Positions 11,122 to 26,856 of a DNA stretch of 64,000 bases are shown piece by piece. Location: assembly GCF_012241385.1 (NCBI RefSeq), contig NZ_JAAVXB010000001.1, positions 558,001-622,000 on the forward strand, read 5' to 3'. Positions within the stretch are counted from its first letter, which is position 1. The number at the start of each line of letters is the position of its first letter. Made by a program: the position numbers and the translations under genes. This DNA comes from Solimonas marina. Its GTDB lineage: Bacteria; Pseudomonadota; Gammaproteobacteria; Nevskiales; Nevskiaceae. The notes under the pieces were generated by a model. It saw only the letters and a program-made list of their open reading frames with translations. It was not told the DNA's origin and did not search any database.

Positions 11122-13206
11122 ATGTTGAAGCTCGCCGCCCCGTGTTTCCGACACCTTGCCGGTCTGCTGCTGATCCTGCTGGCCGGTCGTGCGTACGCAC
11201 AGGGTCCGAATCATCTGCTGCAGGGTATCGATTTTGTTGCGCAACAAGGCGACAGCATGTTGCTGACGCTGACCGTCTCCGACGGCGTGCCGGAGCCGAC
11301 GGCGTTCACCATCGACAGCCCGGCACGGCTGTCGATCGACTTGCCGGATACGGCGATCGCCCTCGACGATCCGTACCGCAAGATCGGCATGGGCAACGTC
11401 GAGAGCGTCGCCGCCGTGCAGGCGGCTGGCCGGACGCGCATCGTCGTCGAGTTGCGTGAGATGGCGCCGTATCATCTGCGTCGAGAGGGCAACAAGCTCT
11501 ATGTTGAAATCGACAACCCGGTCGCGGCACCGGCCAGCACGTCAAGTGCATCATTGCCGGCCATCAGCGCCAACAACAGCGCCATCAGCAACATCGATTT
11601 CCGACGCGGCGAGCAAGGCCAGGGCCGTATCGTCGTCAGCATGAGCAACCCGCACACCATGGTCGACGTGCGTGACGACGATGATCGTATCGTCGCGGTG
11701 TTTCGCAACACCAGCTTGCCGGAAAAACTCGCGCATCGACTCGATGTGATCGACTTTGCGACACCCGTGAAGTACATCGACACCAAACGCGATGGACCTG
11801 ATACACAGCTGATCGTCACGCCCACGCAAGGTGCAAGCTTCGATCAGGCGGCGTATCAGTCTGGAGGTCTTTATACGATCGAACTGCAGCCGCTGACGCA
11901 GGCCAAACTGGAAGAGCGGCAGCGCAACGAACCGCAGTACAAGGGCGAGAAAATCTCGCTGTCGTTCCAGAACATCGATATTCGCGCGCTGCTGCAGATC
12001 ATCGCCGACGTGGCCGGCACCAACATGGTCATCAGCGATTCGGTCAAGGGCAATATCGCGATGCGTCTGCAGAACGTGCCCTGGGATCAGGCGCTCGACA
12101 TCATCCTGCGGTCCAAGGGCCTTGGGATGCGTCAGCAGGGCAATGTGATGATGGTCGCGCCGGTCGAGGAGATCGCGGCGCGCGAGAAGGCCGAGCTCGA
12201 AGCGGAGAAGCAGAAGACCGAACTGGCGCCGCTGCGCTCGGAAATCATCCAGGTCAATTACGCCAAGGCGTCCGACATCAAGGCACTGCTGGGTTCGGAC
12301 AAGACCTCGCTGTTGTCGGATCGCGGCCGCGTCACGGTCGACGAGCGTACCAATACGCTGTTGGTGCTCGAAACGCAGGACAAGATCGCCGAGATTCGCA
12401 AGCTCGTTGCGCGACTCGACATTCCGGTGCGTCAGGTGCTGATCGAGTCGCGCATCGTCATCGCCAACGAAGACTATGCGCGCGAACTCGGCACCAAGTT
12501 CGGCGTCAGCACGATTGGCAGCATCGGCAACACGCAGATCGGCCAGAGCGGCACGGCGACCGGTGCGCGCAACGTGCTCGGCGGGACCACGCCACTGCTC
12601 GATGACGCGTACTCCGTGAATCTGCCGACTTCGGATAGTGGTGCCCCCAGTATCGGCTGGACGATCCTCGGCTCTGACTTCCAGGTCGACCTCGAACTGC
12701 AGGCGCTGCAGACCGAAGGTCGTGGCGAGGTGATCTCGTCGCCGCGCGTCGTCACCGCCAACGGCAAGCAGGCCACCATCGAGCAAGGCCAGGAAATCCC
12801 GTATCAGACGTCGAGCAGTAACAGCGGCACCAACACGCAGTTCAAGAAGGCGGTGCTGTCACTGACGGTGGCGCCGCAGATCACGCCGGACAATCGCGTG
12901 ATCATGGATCTCAACGTCACGAATGACAGCAAGGGCACGGACGTCAACACCGGTACCGGCGGTACGGCACCGGCGATCGACACGCGCAAGCTCGATACGC
13001 AGGTGCTGGTCCGCAGTGGCGATACCGTCGTGCTCGGCGGTGTGTTCCAGCATTCGACGACGGACTCGACGTCGAAGGTACCGTTGCTTGGCGACATCCC
13101 GCTGCTCGGCTTCCTGTTCCGCAATAGCGACAAGGAAGACAGCAAGCGAGAGCTGCTGATCTTCGTGACGCCCAAGGTGTTGCAGGAAGGGCTGAAGGTC
13201 GACTGA
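11122..13206 (+). CDS. pilQ: Type IV pilus secretin PilQ
   Basis: The 694-residue outer-membrane secretin forms the gated pore through which the pilus exits. It has a signal peptide of about 27 residues ending in Ala-Tyr-Ala, N-terminal AMIN domains that bind peptidoglycan, a secretin/TonB short domain (SLSFQNIDIRALLQIIADVAGTN, about residue 280) and an N1 domain. The C-terminal secretin barrel includes SSPRVVTANGKQATIEQGQEIPY and a late VPLLGDIPLLGFLFR motif. The length is typical. It is the last gene of the pilMNOPQ unit and is followed by aroK. Confidence 0.96.
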   Translation: MLKLAAPCFRHLAGLLLILLAGRAYAQGPNHLLQGIDFVAQQGDSMLLTLTVSDGVPEPTAFTIDSPARLSIDLPDTAIALDDPYRKIGMGNVESVAAVQAAGRTRIVVELREMAPYHLRREGNKLYVEIDNPVAAPASTSSASLPAISANNSAISNIDFRRGEQGQGRIVVSMSNPHTMVDVRDDDDRIVAVFRNTSLPEKLAHRLDVIDFATPVKYIDTKRDGPDTQLIVTPTQGASFDQAAYQSGGLYTIELQPLTQAKLEERQRNEPQYKGEKISLSFQNIDIRALLQIIADVAGTNMVISDSVKGNIAMRLQNVPWDQALDIILRSKGLGMRQQGNVMMVAPVEEIAAREKAELEAEKQKTELAPLRSEIIQVNYAKASDIKALLGSDKTSLLSDRGRVTVDERTNTLLVLETQDKIAEIRKLVARLDIPVRQVLIESRIVIANEDYARELGTKFGVSTIGSIGNTQIGQSGTATGARNVLGGTTPLLDDAYSVNLPTSDSGAPSIGWTILGSDFQVDLELQALQTEGRGEVISSPRVVTANGKQATIEQGQEIPYQTSSSNSGTNTQFKKAVLSLTVAPQITPDNRVIMDLNVTNDSKGTDVNTGTGGTAPAIDTRKLDTQVLVRSGDTVVLGGVFQHSTTDSTSKVPLLGDIPLLGFLFRNSDKEDSKRELLIFVTPKVLQEGLKVD

Positions 13207-13243
13207 TGCACGGAGTCGTGGTCACGGGCTGCCGCGTCTCGAC

Positions 13244-13762
13244 GTGACGGCGGCACTCGACACCTTCTTTCTGATCGGGCCGATGGGCGCCGGCAAGACG
13301 ACGGTTGGCCGGCGTCTTGCCGAACGCCGGCAGCTGCAATTCGTCGATAGCGATCACGAGATCGAAGCCCGGACTGGCGTCGATATCCCCTACATCTTCG
13401 AGCGCGAGGGTGAGGCCGGCTTTCGGCGACGTGAGCAGCAGATGATCGCCGAGCTGACGCAGCGGCGCGGCATCGTGCTCGCAACCGGTGGGGGCGCCGT
13501 GCTCGATCCGAGCAACCGCAACGCCCTTGCGGGCAATGGTTACGTGATTTACTTGCACGCGTCGGTCGATCAGCAGCTGGCGCGCACGGCGCGAGCCGAC
13601 AACCGGCCGTTGCTGAAGGCTGCCGGCGATCGCCGGGAGACGCTCACGCGCCTGTTCGTGCAACGGGACCCGCTGTATCGGGAGATCGCCGATCTGGTGC
13701 TGATCACCGATGGCCGGCATGCCAAATCGCTGGTCGCGGAAATCGAGCGGCACGTGCAATAA
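13244..13762 (+). CDS. aroK: Shikimate kinase
   Basis: The 172-residue enzyme phosphorylates shikimate in the chorismate pathway. A Walker A motif GPMGAGKTTVGRRL begins at about residue 12. The shikimate-binding DSDHEIEARTG and the ATGGGAVLDP motif follow, with a lid segment around the RADNRPLL arginines. I use the GTG at 13244; no in-frame ATG lies close upstream. The pilQ-aroK-aroB linkage is conserved in many gammaproteobacteria. Confidence 0.95.
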   Translation: MTAALDTFFLIGPMGAGKTTVGRRLAERRQLQFVDSDHEIEARTGVDIPYIFEREGEAGFRRREQQMIAELTQRRGIVLATGGGAVLDPSNRNALAGNGYVIYLHASVDQQLARTARADNRPLLKAAGDRRETLTRLFVQRDPLYREIADLVLITDGRHAKSLVAEIERHVQ

Positions 13763-13822
13763 AGGGTTTTGCCCGTGCATTTGATACGATGCGCGGCGCC
13801 TTTTTGCCCGCCCTTCCCTTTC

Positions 13823-14914
13823 ATGGATACGCTAGACGTCGATCTCGGCCAGCGCAGCTACCCGATTCACATCGGCACCGGCTTGCTGTCACGCCCTGAA
13901 CTGCTGACCAGCATCGGCCGGCGGCCGATGCGTTTGGTGACCGACGCGCACGTTGCCGAACATTATCTGACGCCGGTACGCGAGCTGTTGTCGCTCGATG
14001 ACGAGCAGATTCTGGTGCTGCCGGCCGGCGAGACGACGAAGTCGATGGCGACAGTCGATCAGGTCATGGACTGGCTGCTGGCCAGTCGCCTGCCGCGTGA
14101 TGGAATGCTCGTTGCCCTGGGCGGCGGCGTGATCGGCGACCTCGTGGGTTTTTGTGCGGCGATCTATCAGCGCGGCGTCGACTTTGTGCAAATTCCAACG
14201 ACCTTGCTCGCACAAGTCGATTCGTCGGTGGGCGGTAAGACCGGCGTCAATCATGCTCGCGGCAAGAATATGATCGGCGCGTTTCATCAGCCACGCCTGG
14301 TGCTCGCCGACACCGGAACGCTTGCGACCTTGCCGCAGCGTGAAAAGCTCGCCGGGATTGCCGAGGTTATCAAGTACGGCATGCTCGGTGATGCGGCCTT
14401 CTTTGCCTGGCTGGAACGCAATATGTCGGCGCTGCTGGCGCTTGACGACGAGGCTGTACGTTACGCCGTCTATCGTAGTTGTGAAATGAAGGCCGAGATC
14501 GTCGCGCTCGACGAGCGTGAATCGGTTGACGGCGGTGCCGGCCCGCGCGCGCTGTTGAACCTCGGGCACACGTTTGCGCATGCGGTCGAAACGTATACGC
14601 ACTACACCGAATGGCTGCATGGAGAGGCCGTCGCGGTTGGCCTGTGCATGGCGGCCGATCTTTCGGCGCGCCTCGGCTGGCTTGCCGGGCGCGACGCTGA
14701 TCGCTGCATCGCGCTGGTGGCGTCGACCGGTCTGCCGACGAGGCCGCCGCAGGGTATGCGCGTCGACGACTTCCGCACCCTGATGAGCCTCGACAAGAAA
14801 GTCGCCAGCGGCAAGCTGCGGTTGATTCTGCTGCGCAGTCTGGGTGATGCCGTCGTCAGTGCCGATTTCGATTCGCAAGCGCTCGACGCGACCTTGCGTC
14901 ATTTCGGCGCCTGA
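13823..14914 (+). CDS. aroB: 3-dehydroquinate synthase
   Basis: The 363-residue NAD- and metal-dependent enzyme makes 3-dehydroquinate from DAHP. The ATG at 13823 ([15 protein letters not shown]) gives the canonical N-terminus. A GTG further up at 13769 would add 18 residues of low plausibility. Motifs include [22 protein letters not shown] (quoted in parts: GGGVIGDL and FCAAIYQRG), [10 protein letters not shown], and the metal ligands in [13 protein letters not shown] and LHGEAVAVG. It lies 60 bases after aroK and ends two bases before dgt. Confidence 0.96.
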   Translation: MDTLDVDLGQRSYPIHIGTGLLSRPELLTSIGRRPMRLVTDAHVAEHYLTPVRELLSLDDEQILVLPAGETTKSMATVDQVMDWLLASRLPRDGMLVALGGGVIGDLVGFCAAIYQRGVDFVQIPTTLLAQVDSSVGGKTGVNHARGKNMIGAFHQPRLVLADTGTLATLPQREKLAGIAEVIKYGMLGDAAFFAWLERNMSALLALDDEAVRYAVYRSCEMKAEIVALDERESVDGGAGPRALLNLGHTFAHAVETYTHYTEWLHGEAVAVGLCMAADLSARLGWLAGRDADRCIALVASTGLPTRPPQGMRVDDFRTLMSLDKKVASGKLRLILLRSLGDAVVSADFDSQALDATLRHFGA

Positions 14915-14916
14915 GC

Positions 14917-16071
14917 ATGAACGTCGTGCTCGCGCCCTACGCAGCCGACGAAGCGCACTCGCGAGGCCGTCGGCACGACGAAGGCGGTTCCGGGCACCGC
15001 AGCCAGTATCAGCGTGATCGCGATCGCATCATTCATTCCGCCGCATTCCGCCGGCTCGAGTACAAGACCCAGGTTTTCGTCAATCACGAAGGCGATCTGT
15101 TTCGCACGCGGCTGACACATTCGGTCGAAGTGGCGCAAATCGCGCGCACCATTGCGCGCAGCTTGCGCTTGCACGAGGACCTGTGCGAGGCCGTATCTCT
15201 GGCGCACGATCTGGGTCACACGCCGTTCGGGCACGCGGGGCAAGACGCGCTGAACGACTGCATGAAGCCCTACGGCGGCTTCGAACACAACGCGCAGTCG
15301 CTGCGCGTCGTCGACGAGCTTGAAGACAAGTACGCCGAGTTTCGCGGTCTCAACCTGATGTTCGAAACGCGAGAAGGCATCCTCAAGCATTGTTCGAAGT
15401 CGCGCGCCGAGCAGTTGGGTGCGGTTGCCGAGCGTTTCCTGACCAACCGGCAGACGACACTCGAAGCGCAACTTGCCAATCGCGCCGACGAGATCGCCTA
15501 CAACAATCACGACATCGACGACGGCATTCGTGCGCGCTTGCTGTCGATCGAACAACTGCGCGAAGTGCCGCTGTTCTGCCGCCATCACGACGAAGTCCTG
15601 GCGCGTTACGGGACGATCACGCTCAAGCAGCAGCGTCACGAAACCATACGCCGCATCATCAACACGCTGGTGACTGATTTGATCGGGCACTCGCGCAAGA
15701 TGCTGGTCGATGCCCGCATCGAAACGCTGGAGGATGTGCGCGCACGCGCCATGCCGTTGATCGCCTTCTCGCCGGAACTCAGCGCCGAAAATCAGCGGCT
15801 CAAGCGCTTCTTGATGGAGCACCTGTATCGCCATCATCAGGTCTACCGGATGATGATCAAAGCCAAACGGGTCATTCGCGAATTGTTCGACGCACTGATC
15901 GACGATCCGCGTTTGTTGCCGCCGGATTTTTATGCCGACGCGCAACAATACGAGCGGAACGAAGGCCCAGCGGGTCGCGCGCGCGTGGTCGCTGATTACA
16001 TCGCAGGGATGACGGATCGCTACGCGCTCGATGAGTACGAGCGTCTCTTCGACCCTCGCCGTCTCCGATAA
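14917..16071 (+). CDS. dgt: Deoxyguanosinetriphosphate triphosphohydrolase-like protein
   Basis: The 384-residue HD-superfamily dNTPase removes triphosphate from dGTP and perhaps other dNTPs, helping to control nucleotide pools. HD ligands are visible in [13 protein letters not shown] (about residue 67) and in [16 protein letters not shown] (about residue 90), with a later NNHDIDDG aspartate segment. It belongs to the shorter dGTPase-like subfamily (E. coli Dgt is about 505). It begins two bases after aroB, so it is co-transcribed and perhaps translationally coupled. Confidence 0.9.
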   Translation: MNVVLAPYAADEAHSRGRRHDEGGSGHRSQYQRDRDRIIHSAAFRRLEYKTQVFVNHEGDLFRTRLTHSVEVAQIARTIARSLRLHEDLCEAVSLAHDLGHTPFGHAGQDALNDCMKPYGGFEHNAQSLRVVDELEDKYAEFRGLNLMFETREGILKHCSKSRAEQLGAVAERFLTNRQTTLEAQLANRADEIAYNNHDIDDGIRARLLSIEQLREVPLFCRHHDEVLARYGTITLKQQRHETIRRIINTLVTDLIGHSRKMLVDARIETLEDVRARAMPLIAFSPELSAENQRLKRFLMEHLYRHHQVYRMMIKAKRVIRELFDALIDDPRLLPPDFYADAQQYERNEGPAGRARVVADYIAGMTDRYALDEYERLFDPRRLR

Positions 16072-16117
16072 CGCCGCGATCCGCGGCCGACTCACGGGCC
16101 GCGAAGATCCCGCGGCG
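16072..16117. terminator. Nested inverted repeat after dgt, terminator-like without T-tract
   Basis: Immediately after the dgt stop, an outer pair CGCCGCG (16072-16078) / CGCGGCG (16111-16117) encloses an inner pair CGCGGCC (16082-16088) / GGCCGCG (16097-16103). The hairpin is strong but no run of T follows on either side. It lies between convergent genes, so it may stop or pause transcription in both directions. Confidence 0.4.
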
Positions 16118-16220
16118 CGACATCCTCGCCGGGGTTCGCAGGCGTAGCGCCAGCGCTTGATCGGTACGCGCGTGTTTGCGGTCTGCGTTGCCTCCGCTGC
16201 GCCGGCTTCAGGATCGGTAA

Positions 16221-17138
16221 CTAGTGCGGCTGTTGATGGCGATGATCATCCTGCCTTTTCGGCGGCGCGGCGTGTCGCTGCGCCGGCGAATTCGCCTGAT
16301 GTCGTTGTGGCGATGACGATGTTCGGTGTTGCGGTTTCGGCGTCGGTGCGTGATGGGGTGCACTGCCGTGTGAGGAACTCCGCGGCTGCGAGTGGTGGCC
16401 GCTTTGCGGCGCTCGCTGAGGTGCTTGTGTCCGATGCTGCGGGGCGTGGCCGCTGCCGTGACTCGGACTGTGACGGCTGTCGTTGTTGTTGCGTGAGGCC
16501 TCGTGGGCCGGCGACCGGGGCCGCTGCTGTGTGGCTGCGTGATCGACATGCTGCTGCTGTGCATGGGGCATGCTGCGGTGGTGCTGGCGCGCGTAGTCGA
16601 CGTCACGAGCGCTCGGCCGTGCACGCGTGCCGCCATGCCCGCCGTTGTAACTGACGCGATTGACCGTGACGTGCACATCGCGACGGTAGACGTTGTGCAC
16701 ACGCGTAACATCGACGTGATTGACGCTGCGGTTGTAGTAGAAATGCCGGTCGCGCCAGTAGCCGCCGGAATAGCCGCTACCGAAATAGCCATAGCCGTAG
16801 TTGATACCGCCGTAGTAGCCGACGCGCGGTCCCCAGTAGCCGGCGTGCCAGGTGTAGGCGCTGCCGCCCCAGCCCCAGTAGCCCGGCGTCCACAACATGC
16901 CGATCGGCGCCACGACCCAGGCGCCGGGCACCCAATACCAGGCGCCATTCCAGGCCCAGTAACCCGGCGTCCAGACATAGCCGGGTCCCGGACACAGCGG
17001 CTGCTGGTAGACGCGCAGTGCCGGCGGTGGCGTGTTGACGGAAATGTAGACCGAGGTGGCGGCTGATGCCGGTGCGGCCAGCGGCAGCGCCAGGACCAGG
17101 CCACAGGCCATGACAAGTGAACGGAGGATCTTGGGCAT
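16221..17138 (-). CDS. Secreted WxxGxW-repeat, His/Gln/Ser-rich protein
   Basis: The 305-residue product starts at the ATG at 17138 and has a cleavable signal peptide (about 26 residues, ending in Pro-Ala-Ser-Ala). The mature N-terminal third is built of Trp/Tyr/Gly motifs of the YxWxxGYW type (for example VWTPGYWAWNGAWYWVPGAW and LWTPGYWGWGG), a family of uncharacterised exported proteins. From about residue 180 to the end the sequence is low complexity and rich in His, Gln, Ser and Pro. That composition might bind metal, but this is speculation. It has no obvious operon partner. Confidence 0.8.
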   Translation of the reverse strand: MPKILRSLVMACGLVLALPLAAPASAATSVYISVNTPPPALRVYQQPLCPGPGYVWTPGYWAWNGAWYWVPGAWVVAPIGMLWTPGYWGWGGSAYTWHAGYWGPRVGYYGGINYGYGYFGSGYSGGYWRDRHFYYNRSVNHVDVTRVHNVYRRDVHVTVNRVSYNGGHGGTRARPSARDVDYARQHHRSMPHAQQQHVDHAATQQRPRSPAHEASRNNNDSRHSPSHGSGHAPQHRTQAPQRAPQSGHHSQPRSSSHGSAPHHAPTPKPQHRTSSSPQRHQANSPAQRHAAPPKRQDDHRHQQPH

Positions 17139-17213
17139 CGTGACGCCCTCATGTGGTGTTGCCGGCACGCTAGGTCTGCTCGGCTGAACCCCTCATGAAG
17201 TCCTGCGCAGGGT

Positions 17214-17639
17214 TCACGGGCGGAACCAATCCTCGACCCGCAGGCCGGTCAGGCCGGCAAACGCACTGGCGTTGCGCGTGACCAGGGTCAGGTCGCGCGT
17301 CGCGGCGATCGCCGCGGTCTGCGCGTCCAGTCCATTCCAGTTGCGCCGCTGGCGCGCCTGCTCCGCCTCGGGCCGTGCCAGCCACACCGCGGCGTCGCCG
17401 TCGAACGGCAGCACGCTGGGGCCGGCCATCAGCAACTCCTGGGCGAAGGTCTGCAACTGGATGCGCCGTGTCGACTCCAACAGTTCACCGATGCCGCGCA
17501 GCAAGGCATACGTGGTGGGTGCCCCGATCGCACAGACCGCCTGGCGCTGCTGGAACAGGGTGAAGATGCGGCGGTTGCCGTTGGGCCGCGTCAGTTCGGC
17601 CAGCACCGGCAGGTCGAGCAAGTAGACGAGCTTGGCCAT
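17214..17639 (-). CDS. PIN-domain (VapC-type) protein, probable toxin with degenerate active site
   Basis: The 141-residue product starts at the ATG at 17639. It has PIN-fold landmarks: LLDLPVLAEL at residues 7-16, NGLDAQTAAIAATRDLTLVTRN at 102-123 (quoted for position), and an RVEDWFRP end. VapC enzymes cut RNA using four acidic residues. Here Asp9 and Asp105 are present, but the position usually held by Glu (TLAEL in relatives) reads TTYAL. The usual final Asp (RNxxDF) reads RNASAF. Activity may therefore be reduced or lost. It follows the Phd/YefM-type antitoxin by 37 bases. Confidence 0.85.
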   Translation of the reverse strand: MAKLVYLLDLPVLAELTRPNGNRRIFTLFQQRQAVCAIGAPTTYALLRGIGELLESTRRIQLQTFAQELLMAGPSVLPFDGDAAVWLARPEAEQARQRRNWNGLDAQTAAIAATRDLTLVTRNASAFAGLTGLRVEDWFRP

Positions 17640-17676
17640 CAGTCCCGCGCTTCGGCTGGCAGTGAACGGGCGCGCT

Positions 17677-17937
17677 TCATAGTTCTCGCCAGCGCTCCAG
17701 TTCGGCAGCGGTGATGCCTTCGATGCCGGCTGGCAGGCGCTGGCGCCAGGTCTGTGCCCAGATCGCGAAGTCGGCGGCACCGGCGGCGGCATTGCGCAGC
17801 CGCGCGTATTCGGCGTCCGACAGCAGTACGGCGACGGCTTGGCCACGGCGTGTGACCTGCACGGGCTGGCCTTCTTCGGCCTGATAGAGCAGCTCCGTCA
17901 GGCGGTTCTTGGCATCGGCAATCGAGACCTTTTTCAT
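17677..17937 (-). CDS. Phd/YefM-family antitoxin
   Basis: The 86-residue product begins MKKVSIADAKNRLTELL and contains VQVTRRGQAVAVLLS, the typical N-terminal DNA-binding half of Phd/YefM antitoxins. Its C-terminal tail (ELERWREL) would be the toxin-binding part. It precedes the PIN protein, forming a standard antitoxin-toxin operon. The region just upstream contains a promoter with overlapping repeats, consistent with autorepression. Confidence 0.88.
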   Translation of the reverse strand: MKKVSIADAKNRLTELLYQAEEGQPVQVTRRGQAVAVLLSDAEYARLRNAAAGAADFAIWAQTWRQRLPAGIEGITAAELERWREL

Positions 17938-17955
17938 GCTGCAGCTGCGCGAAAT

Positions 17956-18010
17956 CTACAAGATGGCTATTTAGATGGCCATATTGTAGCGCGCCAAGCC
18001 CTTGATTCAA
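17956..18010 (-). promoter_or_regulatory. Promoter and likely autoregulatory operator of the toxin-antitoxin operon
   Basis: Read on the minus strand, TTGAAT (18005-18010) and TACAAT (17983-17988) are 16 bases apart and make a good sigma-70 pair. Overlapping and downstream of the -10 is an inverted repeat CTACAA (17956-17961) / TTGTAG (17984-17989). Inside it GATGGC occurs twice, at 17962-17967 and 17974-17979, as a 12-bp direct repeat. Such repeats at the -10 suit binding by the Phd/YefM protein. Confidence 0.6.
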
Positions 18011-18143
18011 TTGGCTCTGAATTTGCGTGCCGGTTCCGGCCTAAAGACGGTTTGCGGTGCAGCAAACCGCTCCTTATGTTCGCTTCCCCGCCATCCCCGG
18101 CGGCTTGCCGCGCGTGGCGCGGCTGTTTTCCAGGAGCCAGCTC

Positions 18144-24588
<6,445 letters not shown>

Positions 24589-24589
24589 G

Positions 24590-26851
24590 TCAGAGGTAGC
24601 GGGTCCAGACCGTCGTTGCGCTGCCGGCAGTTGGTGTACTTGATGTTGTGCAGTCCGACGACGGCAACTGTGTCTGGCTGCTCGACAGACCGTCGGTGAC
24701 GACCTTGATGCCACCCTGGCTGACCGTGGTGGTCGACGTACCGTTGGCGCCAACGGTAACCGTGCCGTAGATCGTCGTCGTCGCGCCGCCGGTGTCGACC
24801 GTGCCGCCGATGATGACGTTGCCGTGGATCTCCCAGCCGGAACTGCTCAGTGCGCCGTCGGTGAGAATGGCGACATTGCCGATCGGCAGTCCGGTATAGG
24901 TGGTGCCATCCGACGCGGTCCAGGTCACGAACGCCGGCTCGGTGCCGCTCATGTCGCATAGGTCCGATGGATAGAAATCGCCGCCGCAGATTTCGCTCGC
25001 CGTCGCGTAATTTGGCGCGTACAGCGGCACATGTCCGCTGCTGGTGAGGTCGACATCGCCCGTTGCGATCAGCGAATCGTAGAGGTTCGCCTGTGTCCCG
25101 GAATTGACGCCATTGACCGTCACCGGCCCGTCGAACCAGGCGACGCCCGGCGGAAATTTGTAGACGCCGGTCAGCGTCCAGCCGCTGCTTGGTGTCGCAC
25201 TTCTCAGGCAGTAGCTGTCATACCAATTGCATTGCATGAAATCCTTGCCGTCGATGGTACGCACGTCGGCCGTGGTCAGGTCGTAGGGGCCGGCGTCGAC
25301 CGCCGTGCCGTCGGCCGTCTTCACGTTCTGAATGCGCAGCATCGGGTGCGACGTCGTGCTGTCGAAATAGAACACGTAGTTCGCCGACGATTCGAGAGAC
25401 GCGGCATCGACGCTGTCGACGCGCGTGTCACAGTACGGAATGCCGGGTAGGCCCGGCGAGGTACCGGTTTGTGAGCGGCTGACATTCATGCCAGACACGG
25501 CGGTGCCGGTCGCCAGCGCGGTTTGCGCGCTGCTGTAATAAATCGTGCCGGCGATCTTGCCGCTGGTGACGGTCGGGAAATTCCAGGTACTGGAGCCGGA
25601 CGCGCCGGCGCTGGTCGCCCACAGGTAGCCGCCGCCGACCAGGTTCGAGATCGTGCCAGTGACGATCTTCAGGTTGCCGTTCGACAACAGGTTCGTATAG
25701 GTGCCGCCGTAGCCCTGGATGGTCAGCGTATGGCCCCAAAGTGTCGTGATGGTCTGCACGTAGAGGCTGATATTGCCGCCGTCGATACCGGTTGCGACGA
25801 AGCTGAGATTGTCCGGCAGCGAACCGCTGCCACTCAGCAGCTCAGCGGCACTGGCACCGCTGACGGCGCCGGTGCTGCTGTCGATGCTGACGTCGCTCAT
25901 CGGCAGCAAGAAGCTGCCGCTGCCGTCGTCGAGGGTGATGACGATCGAATCGGAGGCCTGCGGCACGATCGTGCCCGTGGTCCACGGAATGTCACTGCCG
26001 GCGGTCGACGCGATGATGCTGCCGCCGACATTCGTGGTGCCGATCTTGGCGCTGCCGGAATAGACATCGGCGGTATAGGCGCCGGCTTCCATTGCCGTGA
26101 ACGTGCCGGAGCCGGTATTGCCGTAGACGATGTTCTTCGCCCACATCGTCGCGCTGCTCGGCGCCGACATGCTGTTGACGGTGATCGTGCCGCCGGCCTT
26201 CAGGGTCGCGCCGGTTTCGATACCACCGCCGGACAGGCTGATGTCGCCGCTGGCGCAGCCGGAAATCTTCGCGCTGGCGCCACTGCCGACGGTGATATCG
26301 CCGGCGACCGCGACGTTGGTGAAGTCATCGGCGCTGTCGGTGACCACCAGCGAGCCGCCGCTGTAGGTGAGATCGCCGTTGAAAACCATGGCTGCGGCCG
26401 GCGTTGTTGATGCGCAGCTGGCGGTACTGCTGCCGGTACTCGCCGGCGTGACGCTGTAGACGGCGCGCACCGTGGACGTTGAATCGGCGCCGCTGCCGGT
26501 GATATTGGCGGTGACGGTGTAGGTGGTGCCGGAACCGCTCACGCTGAGGCCGCTGATCGCGACCCCCGATTCGCCGCCGACGGTGAGCGCGCTCGGCAAG
26601 CTGTCGAGCGTGGTGGTGTCGAGCGTTGCGAGATAGTCGCGCAGCAGCTCGACGCCGGACCACGCACGCGATTGCACCAGCGTCGCGGTATGGACCGCCA
26701 GGGTTTTGTCCTGGGTGCCGCGGATTTCCCACATCACGCCCAGCGTCGTCACGGTGATCGCCAAACCGACCAGCAGCACGGTCAACAACGTAGCGATCCC
26801 GCGCTGACGCTGCGCCGATGGGCGATATCGGGATCGAGGCAAGGCGGGCAT
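24590..26851 (-). CDS. Oversized PilX-like minor pilin (operon A)
   Basis: The 753-residue product starts at the ATG at 26851. The N-terminus is PilX-like: a basic leader, a prepilin-type Gly followed by IATLLTVLLVGLAITVTTLGV, then TQDKTLAVHTATLVQSRAWSGVELL. Glu at +5 is absent, as in other PilX proteins. Ordinary PilX is near 200 residues. Here some 650 residues of Ser/Thr/Gly-rich, probably beta-helical sequence follow (for example VAVAGDITVGSGASAKISG). A Cys-containing distal region includes FYPSDLCDMSG. It ends VWTRYL, as its operon B counterpart ends VWTRYQ. It starts five bases after the pilW stop. Confidence 0.85.
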   Translation of the reverse strand: MPALPRSRYRPSAQRQRGIATLLTVLLVGLAITVTTLGVMWEIRGTQDKTLAVHTATLVQSRAWSGVELLRDYLATLDTTTLDSLPSALTVGGESGVAISGLSVSGSGTTYTVTANITGSGADSTSTVRAVYSVTPASTGSSTASCASTTPAAAMVFNGDLTYSGGSLVVTDSADDFTNVAVAGDITVGSGASAKISGCASGDISLSGGGIETGATLKAGGTITVNSMSAPSSATMWAKNIVYGNTGSGTFTAMEAGAYTADVYSGSAKIGTTNVGGSIIASTAGSDIPWTTGTIVPQASDSIVITLDDGSGSFLLPMSDVSIDSSTGAVSGASAAELLSGSGSLPDNLSFVATGIDGGNISLYVQTITTLWGHTLTIQGYGGTYTNLLSNGNLKIVTGTISNLVGGGYLWATSAGASGSSTWNFPTVTSGKIAGTIYYSSAQTALATGTAVSGMNVSRSQTGTSPGLPGIPYCDTRVDSVDAASLESSANYVFYFDSTTSHPMLRIQNVKTADGTAVDAGPYDLTTADVRTIDGKDFMQCNWYDSYCLRSATPSSGWTLTGVYKFPPGVAWFDGPVTVNGVNSGTQANLYDSLIATGDVDLTSSGHVPLYAPNYATASEICGGDFYPSDLCDMSGTEPAFVTWTASDGTTYTGLPIGNVAILTDGALSSSGWEIHGNVIIGGTVDTGGATTTIYGTVTVGANGTSTTTVSQGGIKVVTDGLSSSQTQLPSSDCTTSSTPTAGSATTVWTRYL

Positions 26852-26856
26852 GGTGG

